In this document: in pieces, positions 55,714 through 64,000 of the stretch
Layout of the letters: each line of letters starts with the position of its first letter
How positions within the stretch are numbered: position 1 is the stretch's first letter
Assembly: GCF_003332825.1 (NCBI RefSeq)
Contig: NZ_QIRF01000010.1
Span: 85,738-149,737, forward strand
Source: Dyella sp. C9
GTDB lineage: Bacteria; Pseudomonadota; Gammaproteobacteria; Xanthomonadales; Rhodanobacteraceae
Reading direction: 5' to 3'
DNA: 64,000 nucleotides
Notes under the pieces: model-generated
Told to the model about the DNA's origin: nothing
Database searches by the model: none
Seen by the model: the letters and a program-made list of their open reading frames with translations, nothing else
Program-made: the position numbers and the translations under genes

Positions 55714-58659
55714 ATGAAGTTCGGGGAAAATAAACTGTGCACGTCGGTCCGCCTGGCGCTTTCGCTGGGCATGCTCGCTGCGAGCGCCTACGGCACCGCA
55801 GCTTTCGCGCAGGACGCGCAGCAGTCCAGCACCACGCCGGCACCGGCACCGGATCAGACCAAGAGCAAGACGCTTGAAACGGTCACCGTGACCGGCTCGC
55901 TGATTCGCCGCGTGGACGTCGAAACGTCCAGCCCGGTCGTCACCATCGACCGCGCGCAGATCCAGGCGACCGGCAAGCAGACGCTCGGCGACCTGGTGCA
56001 GCAGCTCCCGGCAATGACCGGCGGTAACGTCAACCCGCAGACCAACAACGGTGGCGGTACCGGTAGTTCGTCCATCAACCTGCGCGGTCTGGGTTCGTTC
56101 CGTACCCTGATCCTGGTTGACGGCCAGCGCCTGCTCAGCAAGGACCCGAACGCCATCCCGGCGGACGCGATCGAACGTATCGAAGTGCTGCCGACCGGCG
56201 CCTCGGCGACCTACGGTTCGGACGCCATCGGCGGCGTCGTGAACTTCATCCTGCGCAAGAACTACCAGGGTGCGACCTTCACCGCGAACGTGGGCGAATC
56301 CGACCACAACGACGGTGACCAGAGCGGCTATACGTTCACCTTCGGCCAGACGTCCGACAAGGGCAGCATCATGGCCGGCCTGAACTACAACAAGCAGGAT
56401 GGTGTGGAGGCGGCCAATCGCGCCTTCTCCAAGAACACCATCAGCCTGGGCTCGACCGGTCCGTTCATCGGCGGCTCGTCCTCCACGCCGGGTGGCTTCA
56501 TCCAGCTGCCGGCCAGCCTGGCCGGCAACTTTCCCGGCTGCGCCAGCGGCTTCATCTCGCTGAACCCGGGCGGCAATAGCCAGGCGGTGAATTCGTCGAA
56601 TTACCACTGCTTTACCAGCGCCGACCGTTACAACTATGCATCGGTCAACCTGATCATGACCCCGCAGGAGCGCACCGGCGGCTTCATCAACGGTGACTAC
56701 CACCTGGGTGATCACGTCACCGCTTATGCGGATGCGATCTACCAGAAGACCTCGTCCAGCTTCCAGCTGGCCCCGGCGGTCTACGGTACCGACACCACCG
56801 GCGCTTCCATTGCGGCGAACAACGCGTTCAATCCGTTCGGCGTCAGCTTCGGCACCAGCGGCAACACCTTCCGCTCGCGTCTGACCTCGAACGGCAACCG
56901 TACCGCTTCGTTCGGCCGCACGGACGCCCAGATCAACACGGGCTTCCGCGGTGACTTCACCGTGTGGGACAAGAACTGGAACTGGGACGTCGGCTACAAC
57001 TACGGCCACGAAAGCGTCGTCACCACCACTGGCGGCCTGGTCGACCAGACCCAGCTGTACACCGGTGCGTCCACCATGGGCGCGAACGGCATCGCCACCT
57101 GCCCGTCCGGCATCAGCGAGGTTGCTTGCCAGTTCAATCCGTTTGACGTCAACTCGGCGGGTTCGGTCGCTGCGATCAGGGCTGCCAGTGTCACGGCGCC
57201 TTCGAACAGCTACGAGATCGAGAAGACCTGGCATGCCGGCATCAGTGGCGAGGTGTTCAACCTCCCGGCTGGTGGCGTGCAGCTGGCCGTCGGCTACGAG
57301 TACCGCACGGATTACGAGCACTCGATCCCGGCCCCGCAGCTGGTCCTCGACCCGCAGACCGGTACCTGTACGCTGGGCAGCCAGTGTCTCAGCGCGATCC
57401 AGGGTGGTTACAGCACCAAGGATCTGTATGCTGAAACCTTCATCCCGATTCTCTCGGGCCTGCCGGGTGCGCAGTCGCTGAACCTGACCATCGGCGATCG
57501 CTACTCGCAGATCCAGACCTTCGGCAGCACGAACAACTTCAAGTTCGCGCTGGAGTGGAAGCCGATCGACGACCTGCTGCTGCGCGGCACGATGGAAGAC
57601 GTCTTCCGTGCGCCGGACCTGGCCGAGCTGTATTCCTCCGGTTCGGATGCTCCGTACCTGAAGTCGGATCCGTGTGACGGTTACACGGGTGCACCGGCGG
57701 GTTCGCCGCTGGCCCTGGCTTGTAAGAACGTCCCGACCAATGGCACGTTCGAGAACGTGTACGTGGCCTCGGCGACCCAGGCTTCGGTGATCACCCAGGG
57801 TGCTCGCGTGGCGGGCTTCGACGTCAAGCCGGAGCACGGCAAGTCGTATGACTTCGGTCTGGTGTACAGCCCCTCGTATGTGCCGGGCCTGTCGACCACC
57901 GTCGACGTGTGGCGCGTCGTGCTGAACGACACCATCACGAGCGTGGGCCTGCAGAGCCTGCTGAACCTCTGCGCCGCCGGCCAGACGGTGTACTGCCAGT
58001 ACATCCAGCGCACGGCGTCCGGTGTCAACGCAGGTCAGCTGCTGCAGTCCACGGTCGAGCCCACCGGTAACCTGGGTAGCCTGGCCAGCAGCGGTATCGA
58101 CTGGTCGGCCAACTACAAGCTGCCGCAGTTCTCGTTTGGCCAGTTCAACATCGGCGTGAACGCGACCTACCTGAAGTACTACACGCAGGAAACGGCGCCG
58201 GGTGTGTCGGGCAACATCACGTACAACGATGCTGGCCACTTCCTGCCCTACGGTTCCGCCCAGGCGGCTGCTTGCCCGGATAACGTCGGCGTCTGCTTGT
58301 TCCCGCGCTGGCGTGCCCAGGGCTTCGTGGATTGGCAGGCGGGTGGCTGGAGTGCCCAGTGGCGCATGCGCTACATCGGTCGCTTCCAGAACGGCGGTGC
58401 GGCCGACACGGTCCAGGATACGGCCCCGAACGGCATCCCGGGCACGGTGCTCAAGTACGGCGCGACGGTCTACAACGACATCTCGCTGGGCTACAACATC
58501 GCTCCGATCAACACCCGTCTGGACTTCGGCGTGAACAACCTGTTCGACAAGCAGCCGCCGCTGCTGTACGCGAACAACACGCTGAACGCCAACACCGACC
58601 CGAGCGACTTCGACCTGATGGGCCGCTACTTCTGGGCTCGCGTGACGGTCAAGTTCTAA
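55714..58659 (+). CDS. TonB-dependent receptor (large, Oar-like/ferric or glycan type)
   Basis: A 981-aa outer-membrane transporter. Seen: signal peptide (about 1-32, ending TAAFAQD), a Gln/Thr/Pro spacer, TonB-box-like LETVTVTGSLIRR, plug domain (about 60-190) with SINLRGLGSFRTLILVDGQR and PTGASATYGSDAIGGVVNF, a long barrel with surface loops holding several Cys pairs, and terminal VTVKF. It uses many GGT/CGT/GTT codons, unlike most neighbours, which suggests high expression. It is followed by a terminator and then by a TPR-sulfotransferase gene, with two more on the opposite strand. Ligand unknown. Confidence 0.93.
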   Translation: MKFGENKLCTSVRLALSLGMLAASAYGTAAFAQDAQQSSTTPAPAPDQTKSKTLETVTVTGSLIRRVDVETSSPVVTIDRAQIQATGKQTLGDLVQQLPAMTGGNVNPQTNNGGGTGSSSINLRGLGSFRTLILVDGQRLLSKDPNAIPADAIERIEVLPTGASATYGSDAIGGVVNFILRKNYQGATFTANVGESDHNDGDQSGYTFTFGQTSDKGSIMAGLNYNKQDGVEAANRAFSKNTISLGSTGPFIGGSSSTPGGFIQLPASLAGNFPGCASGFISLNPGGNSQAVNSSNYHCFTSADRYNYASVNLIMTPQERTGGFINGDYHLGDHVTAYADAIYQKTSSSFQLAPAVYGTDTTGASIAANNAFNPFGVSFGTSGNTFRSRLTSNGNRTASFGRTDAQINTGFRGDFTVWDKNWNWDVGYNYGHESVVTTTGGLVDQTQLYTGASTMGANGIATCPSGISEVACQFNPFDVNSAGSVAAIRAASVTAPSNSYEIEKTWHAGISGEVFNLPAGGVQLAVGYEYRTDYEHSIPAPQLVLDPQTGTCTLGSQCLSAIQGGYSTKDLYAETFIPILSGLPGAQSLNLTIGDRYSQIQTFGSTNNFKFALEWKPIDDLLLRGTMEDVFRAPDLAELYSSGSDAPYLKSDPCDGYTGAPAGSPLALACKNVPTNGTFENVYVASATQASVITQGARVAGFDVKPEHGKSYDFGLVYSPSYVPGLSTTVDVWRVVLNDTITSVGLQSLLNLCAAGQTVYCQYIQRTASGVNAGQLLQSTVEPTGNLGSLASSGIDWSANYKLPQFSFGQFNIGVNATYLKYYTQETAPGVSGNITYNDAGHFLPYGSAQAAACPDNVGVCLFPRWRAQGFVDWQAGGWSAQWRMRYIGRFQNGGAADTVQDTAPNGIPGTVLKYGATVYNDISLGYNIAPINTRLDFGVNNLFDKQPPLLYANNTLNANTDPSDFDLMGRYFWARVTVKF

Positions 58660-58685
58660 CCCGGTTGTATTTGGCGTTAACCTTG

Positions 58686-58719
58686 AAGGGCCGCGTGATG
58701 TTCACGCGGCCCTTTTTTT
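58686..58719 (+). terminator. Strong terminator directly before a start codon
   Basis: AAGGGCCGCGTGA-TGT-TCACGCGGCCCTT is a perfect 13-bp stem followed by a T7 run (58713-58719). It ends only 8 nt before the ATG of the downstream sulfotransferase gene, so it sits between receptor and sulfotransferase with almost no room for another promoter. Confidence 0.93.
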
Positions 58720-58727
58720 GAGTGGCC

Positions 58728-60560
58728 ATGAGCGCTAGCGATTTTTCCCGGATCACCACGGCGATCCAAGCCGGTCAGCCTGTTTACGCGGAAGAGCTAT
58801 GCCGGCAGGCATTGCTCGAGTACCCCCGCGATGAAAATCTCCTGTTGTTGTTGGCGGTCAGCCTGCAGATGCAGCAACGACTGCCTGATGCGCTGCCGAT
58901 CTACGCGGAGTTGACGCGGCTGTATCCGGCGAGCAGCTTGCACTGGAACAACTATGGGGGCGCGCTGGTTTCGACCGGAAAGCCGGAGCAGGCGCATGCC
59001 GCGTTGGTGGAGGCGATCCGCTGCGATCCGGCCAATGCGATGCCCAAGTTCCAGCTGGGGCTCCTGCTGATTGACCAGCAGGACTACCTGGGTGCCCGCA
59101 GCCTGCTGCTTGATGCCTGCATGCTGGACAAGCAGTCGCCAAGGATCCGGGTCGGTGCCGCGAGGGCCTGTTGCCTTTGCCAGGATGCGGAGGGCGCCAA
59201 GGAGCTGCTCAAGCCCTGGCGTACCTGGATGCCGCTCAACGACGACGCCTTCCAGCTGGATCTGGCGCAGGTGTTGACGTTGCGCAACGACGTTCCCGAC
59301 GCCGGCGAGGTACTCGAAGACCTGGTCGCCCGGCAGCCGGGCCATCATGACGCGTGCCTCTTGCTGGCGGCCATTTACGAGCGGCTCAACCGGCTGGATG
59401 ACGCCGGCAGGCTGGTGGCGCCGCTGCTTCGCGCGGACTCCGGAGCCAACGACAGTCAGCGCAATGAAGCCGACCATCTGTTGGCCACGCTTGCGCTGCG
59501 CAGGAACGATTTTGCCGCGGCTGCGTCGCTGTTGGAACGCAGCGGGCCGCAAGACGACGATGACGCCGCCCACTATTTCCAGTTGGGGGCGCTATACGAC
59601 AAGCAGGGTGACACTGCCGCCGCGATGAGGGCCCTGCACGAGGCGCATCGGCTTGACGCCCGGCAAAGGCATCTGGATTCGCCGGAATTTTTCTCGCCCG
59701 AATCGCCGGCCATGCCGGTCGAAGCGCCGAGTATCTCAGCCGAGCAATACGCTCGATGGCCGCGGATGATCGCGCCGGACGCGCATGACTCGCCGATCTT
59801 CGTAGTGGGGTTCCCGCGCTCAGGCACCACCTTGCTGGAACAGATGCTGGATGCCCATCCCGGCCTGCAGTCGATGGACGAGAACCCGTTTTTCAACAAC
59901 CTCGGTCACCTGTTGCGCCAGCATGATCCAAGGATCCTCCAGGATCTCAGCGTTTTACGGCAATACGATTGCGATGAGCTGCGCAAGCGCTATCACCGTC
60001 TGGTTTCCGAGCGGATCTCCAGGCGCCCAGGCACCCGCCTGATCGACAAGAATCCGTTGAACATGCAGTGGCTGCCGATGATCCACCGCCTGTTTCCGGA
60101 GGCGAAGTTCATCCTCGCCCTGCGTCATCCATGCGATGTGATCCTGAGTTGTTACATGCAGTGTTTCCGTTCCAGTGGCCTGGCGGCGGCCTGCGGTACG
60201 CTCGAGCGCCTGGCGCATGCCTACGTCGAGACCATGGAGCGCTGGCTCAGCCAGGAGGCCATTCTCAAGCCGACGGTGATGCTGTCACGCTACGAGGAGC
60301 TGGTAACCGACTTCCCGCAGCAGGTCGCGCGTATCGCGACGTTCCTGGAGCTGGATGATGCCTCGCCCATGCTCAGCTTCGATCAGCATGCGCGGAACAA
60401 GGGCTATATCGGCACGCCCAGCTATTCGCAGGTGATCGAGCCGGTCAATCGCAAGGGTCTGGGGCGTTGGCAGAAGTATCGCGCCGATATCGACCCCATA
60501 TTGCCGATCATCGAACCCATCATGCGGCATTGGGGCTATTCGGTTCCGGCGGGCGACTAA
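58728..60560 (+). CDS. TPR-repeat sulfotransferase, receptor-associated (first)
   Basis: A 610-aa protein. Residues about 1-325 are TPR-like helix pairs (for example ALPIYAELTRLYPASSLHWNNYG and AHYFQLGALYDKQGDTAAAM). A PAPS sulfotransferase domain follows (about 350-600): 5'-phosphosulfate loop VVGFPRSGTTLLEQML, DENPFFNNL, 3'-phosphate site LRHPCDVILSCYM and a C-terminal RKGLGRWQKYR. There is no signal peptide. ATG at 58728 is chosen over GTG at 58722; the ribosome site GAGTGG is weak. The family moves sulfate from PAPS to a protein or glycan; the target is unknown. It lies 68 nt after the receptor gene, across an intrinsic terminator. Confidence 0.88.
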   Translation: MSASDFSRITTAIQAGQPVYAEELCRQALLEYPRDENLLLLLAVSLQMQQRLPDALPIYAELTRLYPASSLHWNNYGGALVSTGKPEQAHAALVEAIRCDPANAMPKFQLGLLLIDQQDYLGARSLLLDACMLDKQSPRIRVGAARACCLCQDAEGAKELLKPWRTWMPLNDDAFQLDLAQVLTLRNDVPDAGEVLEDLVARQPGHHDACLLLAAIYERLNRLDDAGRLVAPLLRADSGANDSQRNEADHLLATLALRRNDFAAAASLLERSGPQDDDDAAHYFQLGALYDKQGDTAAAMRALHEAHRLDARQRHLDSPEFFSPESPAMPVEAPSISAEQYARWPRMIAPDAHDSPIFVVGFPRSGTTLLEQMLDAHPGLQSMDENPFFNNLGHLLRQHDPRILQDLSVLRQYDCDELRKRYHRLVSERISRRPGTRLIDKNPLNMQWLPMIHRLFPEAKFILALRHPCDVILSCYMQCFRSSGLAAACGTLERLAHAYVETMERWLSQEAILKPTVMLSRYEELVTDFPQQVARIATFLELDDASPMLSFDQHARNKGYIGTPSYSQVIEPVNRKGLGRWQKYRADIDPILPIIEPIMRHWGYSVPAGD

Positions 60561-60597
60561 CCCAGCGTGCCGCGATGACGGCACCAGTGTGATGCCC

Positions 60598-62253
60598 TCA
60601 TCCACCCGCTCGTGGAATGCGCGACAGTTCGGGCAGGTAGCCCGCGTAGTCGCGCCAACGGCCCGCGGATCGCGTGTAGACCGGTTGCCGGGCCTGCCAG
60701 GCACTGGCCGTGCTGATCCCGTGATGTTTGCCGGGTGGGGTCGTCGCTTCCTGGTCGGGTAGGCCAAGCCAGCTCGCCAGTGCGCTGATGGTCTCCGCCG
60801 GCGCCGTCACCAAGGCTTCGTAACCGACCGTACGAATGGAGTCCGGATAGCGCTTGCCCCAGTGGGCCATCAGGCGGCGACAGCCTTGAATGACGGCAGC
60901 GATGTCGTCGAAGTCATAGGCATAGTCATGCGCCTGGTCGTGGAATGATTGGGTCCATAACGACAGCGCGGTGTCGCGCGCATCGCGCTCGCAATGGATG
61001 ATCCTGGCGTTGGGCCAGAGCGACAGCACCAGGTCGACATGCAGCAGGTTCAGCGGCTGTTTGTCGATGAACCAGCGAGCATTCGAATCGTCCTGGCGGA
61101 GTTGCGTGGCATAGAGGGCGGCGGCCTCCTCGAAAGCACTGCGTTGGTCGAACCTCGCTGTCGACAGGCGTTCCGCGATGACCTTCAGCCAGCCCAGCTC
61201 GCCGCGGTTGCACACCATGGGGTGTCGTGCCAACAGTTCGGCGAGCAGGGTGGTGCCGGAGCGCGGTACCCCGACAACGAAGACCGGGATCCACCCAGCC
61301 GGCGCCGGCAATGCAAACGGGTAGGGTGCCGCCGCAAGCCGGGCTTCTATCAGGCGCTTCCAGTGTTTGCGTGACCAGCTGCCCGTCGCGTGCGCCCGTG
61401 CGTTGGCATCGCGCAGGTAGCGTGTCGCCCGGGCGTAGTCGCCGATGTCGTCGTAGGCCTTGCCAAGCGCGAACAGCGTGGTCGTGCGCGCCTTGTCGCT
61501 GAGCTCCGGGCGCGCCAGCGCGGCACGAAACAACGCAAAGTCCGGGTGCTCTGCTTCCTTGTAGCGCTGCAGGCCGGAAAGGCCGATGGGAATGTTCCAT
61601 TCCAGTGCGTTGGCATCATTGGCCAGGGCGAATTCGTAACGTTCGCGCACGCGCTGGAATTGGCCGAGCTGGATGCCGAGCATGCCCGCGTAGGCGTGGA
61701 CGCGAGGGTCCTTTTCACCCGCGGCAATGGCAGCTTCGCAGATGAGGGATGCCTCGGACGGACGGCCATAGTCATCGAGCAGTTCTATGGCCTGAATCAG
61801 CGTATCCGTGTCCTGCGGACCAGGTTCGAACGGTCGCAGCACGGCCTCCGCTGCCGCCTGGACCCGGCCTTGTTCGCGCAGCAGGCGTGCCAGCAGGAAG
61901 CTGGCGGGTATGTCCCTGGGGTGGTTCGAAAGCCACTGGCGCAGCAAGTGCTCCGCCTCGTCCGGGCGTTGCATCTGCCAGCACAGGCCGGCCAACCCTA
62001 GCTGCAGTTCTGCGGAGCCGACATGGCGCGTCGCGCCCCTCGCAAAGACCTCGAGCGCTGTTTCGAACTGGCCGTCCAGCACCAATGCGCGCCCGCAAGC
62101 CAGGCAGTCTTGTTCGTTTGCCGTCGCCAGCTGGTCAAGCAGCTGGCGACGGGCAGCTGCCACCGATCCGAGTACGGATGCTTGCCGGTAGGCCGCTAAC
62201 AAGGCCTGGGCTCCGGTGGTTGCGTGTCTGGAGTTGCCCGCGGCGCCGGTCAT
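60598..62253 (-). CDS. TPR-repeat sulfotransferase (second)
   Basis: A 551-aa protein. Residues about 1-320 hold TPR-like repeats (LQLGLAGLCWQMQRPDEAEHLL; LFALGKAYDDIGDYARATRYL). Sulfotransferase part: FVVGVPRSGTTLLAELL, GELGWL (tyrosyl-sulfotransferase-like Glu region), WFIDKQPLNLLHVDLVLSLW, 3'-phosphate site ERDARDTALSLW and C-terminal RSAGRWRDYAGYL. Its start overlaps the third gene's stop (ATGA), so the two form an operon facing the receptor operon. It is only distantly similar to the first copy, so this is family divergence, not recent duplication. Confidence 0.88.
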   Translation of the reverse strand: MTGAAGNSRHATTGAQALLAAYRQASVLGSVAAARRQLLDQLATANEQDCLACGRALVLDGQFETALEVFARGATRHVGSAELQLGLAGLCWQMQRPDEAEHLLRQWLSNHPRDIPASFLLARLLREQGRVQAAAEAVLRPFEPGPQDTDTLIQAIELLDDYGRPSEASLICEAAIAAGEKDPRVHAYAGMLGIQLGQFQRVRERYEFALANDANALEWNIPIGLSGLQRYKEAEHPDFALFRAALARPELSDKARTTTLFALGKAYDDIGDYARATRYLRDANARAHATGSWSRKHWKRLIEARLAAAPYPFALPAPAGWIPVFVVGVPRSGTTLLAELLARHPMVCNRGELGWLKVIAERLSTARFDQRSAFEEAAALYATQLRQDDSNARWFIDKQPLNLLHVDLVLSLWPNARIIHCERDARDTALSLWTQSFHDQAHDYAYDFDDIAAVIQGCRRLMAHWGKRYPDSIRTVGYEALVTAPAETISALASWLGLPDQEATTPPGKHHGISTASAWQARQPVYTRSAGRWRDYAGYLPELSRIPRAGG

Positions 62254-63827
62254 GACGAAAAGGGCGGGAGGTCCAACGCCTTGCGAAGTGGATCGAGCAG
62301 GGCGCCGTAGCGATGCGAGCGGGCGGTGTCGCGCCGCAGCGGCTCACGTACTTGCGTGGCACTGGGTGACCGTACGTGGCGAACGGTGTCATGGAAGTGC
62401 AGGCAGGTTTCCTCGTACGGCAGCTGGCAAAACGCCAGCAGTTCACGGATCTGCGCTTCGGGATTGGCTACCAGTGCCTCGTAACTGTTTTCGCGGACAT
62501 GTCCGGGATGCAATGCTGAACTTCGTGTCACGCTGCGATCGAAATCCCGCCAGAATTGGGCCAGGTCTTCGAACGTGCGCGAATAGCCGTTATTCGGGTC
62601 CAGTGGCTGGCGATAGCAGGAAAAGCAGGTTTCCAGCGGGTCGCGCCGGCACACCACGATGCGCGCCTGCGGCAGCATCGCGCGGATTGCACCGATGTAG
62701 ATCCAGTTGTTGGGCAGCTTGTCGGTGAATACGGGGCGCTGGCGCCGCCACTGGGCCGTGCGATCCATGTACTGCTGGCCCAGGCGCTGCCAGTCGGTCG
62801 GCTGCATGTCGCCAACCCATTGGGGAAATGGCTTGCCTCGCCGCCTCGACTCCTCCGCCAGGACATGTGGCAGGTCGACCAGCTCGCCCGAGCCTTCCAC
62901 CCGCGAATGGGAGGCAAGGATCTGTTCTACCAGCGTCGAACCCGAGCGGGGCAGGCTGACGATGAAGATGACTTCGCTGCCCAGCGCGGCTGGCGATGCT
63001 GCCGGCGGGGTAGCAAAAGCATCGGATATGGCTGCCACATTGCTCGAGAACGCCCTGGCATTCCAGGGCTGGCTCCGTTGCGCGATGGTTTTGGCAGCAG
63101 CCAGGGCGCCCAGCGATTCGGCGTAGCGGTCGGATTCGTCCAGTGCCTTGGCCAGTGCAAAGCCGATGGTGATGCGGTCGAGCTCGGTGGCTTCCGGGCG
63201 TACGAGCGCAGAACGCATGTGATCGATATCTTGCTCGCTGAAGCGTTGGGTCCGCAGATCCGCCAGTCCCCACCAGGCCAGCCCTGCGGTGGGATGGGTA
63301 GCGATCAGTCGTCGGTATTCCACGGCGGCTTCGCTCACCAGGCCGCGCGTGCGCAGGATGTCGGCGAGCTGTGCGCGGGCGAGCGTGTGATCCGGTGCGA
63401 GCGCGATGGCACGCTGCAGCGCCTCGGTGGCTTCTTCGTTGTGCACGCACTTGATCAGCATGACACCAAGGTTGTACCAGGCCATCGCCAGGCCCGGCTG
63501 GAGCTCGCAGGCCCGGCGCAACGCGGTGATGGCTGCCTCGAATTCACCCGCCGTGGCCAGCAGGCTGCCCAGCGTGTTGTGGTAGGCGGGATCCTGGGGC
63601 CGCTGTGACAAAGCCTGGCGCATCGTGCCGATGGCGTGGCCATGCTGGCCACGCAGGCTCAGAACGCCGGCCTTCATGCGCAAGACCTCGGGATGGCCGG
63701 GGTAGCTGGCCAGAACCTGCGTCAGGTGCCGATCGGCCTCGTCTACCCGGCCGGCATCAAGCGCCTGCCCTGCGATCATCACCTGCTGGACGGCGTTTGG
63801 GGCAAGCCCCTGCAATCGCGAATTCAT
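62250..63827 (-). CDS. TPR-repeat sulfotransferase (third)
   Basis: A 525-aa protein. Residues about 1-230 form clear TPR units (AYHNTLGSLLATAGEFEAAI; AWYNLGVMLIKCVHNEEATE; ARAQLADILRTRGLVSEA). Sulfotransferase part: FIVSLPRSGSTLVEQIL, GELVDLPHVL, FTDKLPNNWIYIGAI, 3'-phosphate site CRRDPLETCFSCYRQPL and a C-terminal RSHRYGALLDPL. ATG at 63827 has a GGGGAG site (read on the minus strand). It is the first gene of a two-gene operon with the second copy. No kinase or PAPS-synthesis gene is nearby. Confidence 0.9.
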   Translation of the reverse strand: MNSRLQGLAPNAVQQVMIAGQALDAGRVDEADRHLTQVLASYPGHPEVLRMKAGVLSLRGQHGHAIGTMRQALSQRPQDPAYHNTLGSLLATAGEFEAAITALRRACELQPGLAMAWYNLGVMLIKCVHNEEATEALQRAIALAPDHTLARAQLADILRTRGLVSEAAVEYRRLIATHPTAGLAWWGLADLRTQRFSEQDIDHMRSALVRPEATELDRITIGFALAKALDESDRYAESLGALAAAKTIAQRSQPWNARAFSSNVAAISDAFATPPAASPAALGSEVIFIVSLPRSGSTLVEQILASHSRVEGSGELVDLPHVLAEESRRRGKPFPQWVGDMQPTDWQRLGQQYMDRTAQWRRQRPVFTDKLPNNWIYIGAIRAMLPQARIVVCRRDPLETCFSCYRQPLDPNNGYSRTFEDLAQFWRDFDRSVTRSSALHPGHVRENSYEALVANPEAQIRELLAFCQLPYEETCLHFHDTVRHVRSPSATQVREPLRRDTARSHRYGALLDPLRKALDLPPFSS

Positions 63828-64000
63828 TCAACTCCCCGAGCCTAGGTTATTGCCTGCGCCGCGCACATTTCTGCGAATGATTCGAGGCACGCGCGATTCG
63901 TCGAAACATGTCTATTATGCCCACTAGCACGGCGGCGAAGTCCGCAGCATTACCTCGGGGCGCGTCATAAGGGCTGACTCTTATACCGATCTCCGAGACC
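63828..64000. other. Promoter side of the sulfotransferase operon and window end
   Basis: About 145 nt of upstream region for the minus-strand operon, without a convincing promoter, then a final stretch (63974-64000) resembling sequencing adapter. No gene is supported. Confidence 0.5.

Noticed and set aside
55675..58239. Minus-strand open frame opposite the large TonB receptor
   Set aside because: Composition is Arg/Val/Asp-biased without a domain; the plus-strand receptor explains the region.
58728..63827. RaxST-RaxX tyrosine-sulfated peptide system
   Set aside because: No small RaxX-like ORF, no raxA/raxB secretion genes and the sulfotransferases here carry long TPR regions that RaxST lacks.

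Overview
High-GC (mid-60s % by eye) chromosomal DNA from a gammaproteobacterium, most likely order Lysobacterales/Xanthomonadales, family Rhodanobacteraceae (Rhodanobacter, Dyella, Frateuria or Luteibacter). This family call is inference. It rests on trxA-rho beside a divergent rhlB, ftsEX close to rpoH, a Rho with a long disordered Ala/Gln/Gly/Arg N-terminus, large TonB-dependent receptors without FecIR partners, and TPR-sulfotransferase genes beside a receptor. No rRNA, tRNA, CRISPR array, insertion sequence or prophage was seen.

Layout. (1) 1-9454: a divergent catabolic island. The minus strand encodes a VOC protein, an SDR, an ACMSD-type amidohydrolase, an FAH-family hydrolase and an MFS transporter cut by the window edge. 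The plus strand encodes a TonB-dependent receptor, a two-domain VOC dioxygenase-like protein, a small Rieske protein and an FAD monooxygenase. Together they look like uptake, hydroxylation, ring cleavage and processing of an unidentified aromatic compound. (2) 9596-17601: a degenerate RsgA-like protein behind a structured leader, a GNAT, a GFA-family protein, a chemoreceptor with a sigma-28 promoter, an LTA-synthase-like membrane sulfatase of lower GC, an OmpA-type lipoprotein and a secreted hypothetical. (3) 18019-27009: housekeeping genes rho, trxA, rhlB, ftsE, ftsX, a tandem receiver protein, ung, and rpoH preceded by a perfect CIRCE element. (4) 27119-35200: a two-component system followed on the same strand by a complete tripartite RND efflux operon. 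(5) 35484-45094: transaldolase, type II NADH dehydrogenase, priA (with DnaA boxes upstream), a DUF3667 protein, a MATE transporter and sppA.

(6) 45186-55368: metE with a cobalamin riboswitch and a perfect 32-bp palindrome at its likely promoter, then an orphan ABC ATPase, a small lipoprotein, an SDR, a DUF4124-like protein, a DegV protein, a membrane-anchored FadE-type acyl-CoA dehydrogenase and a short AMP nucleosidase. (7) 55714-63827: a 981-aa TonB-dependent receptor with three divergent TPR-PAPS-sulfotransferase genes, one downstream and two in an opposing operon. This is the best candidate for an undescribed system. The last 27 bases resemble a Nextera sequencing adapter and may not be genomic.
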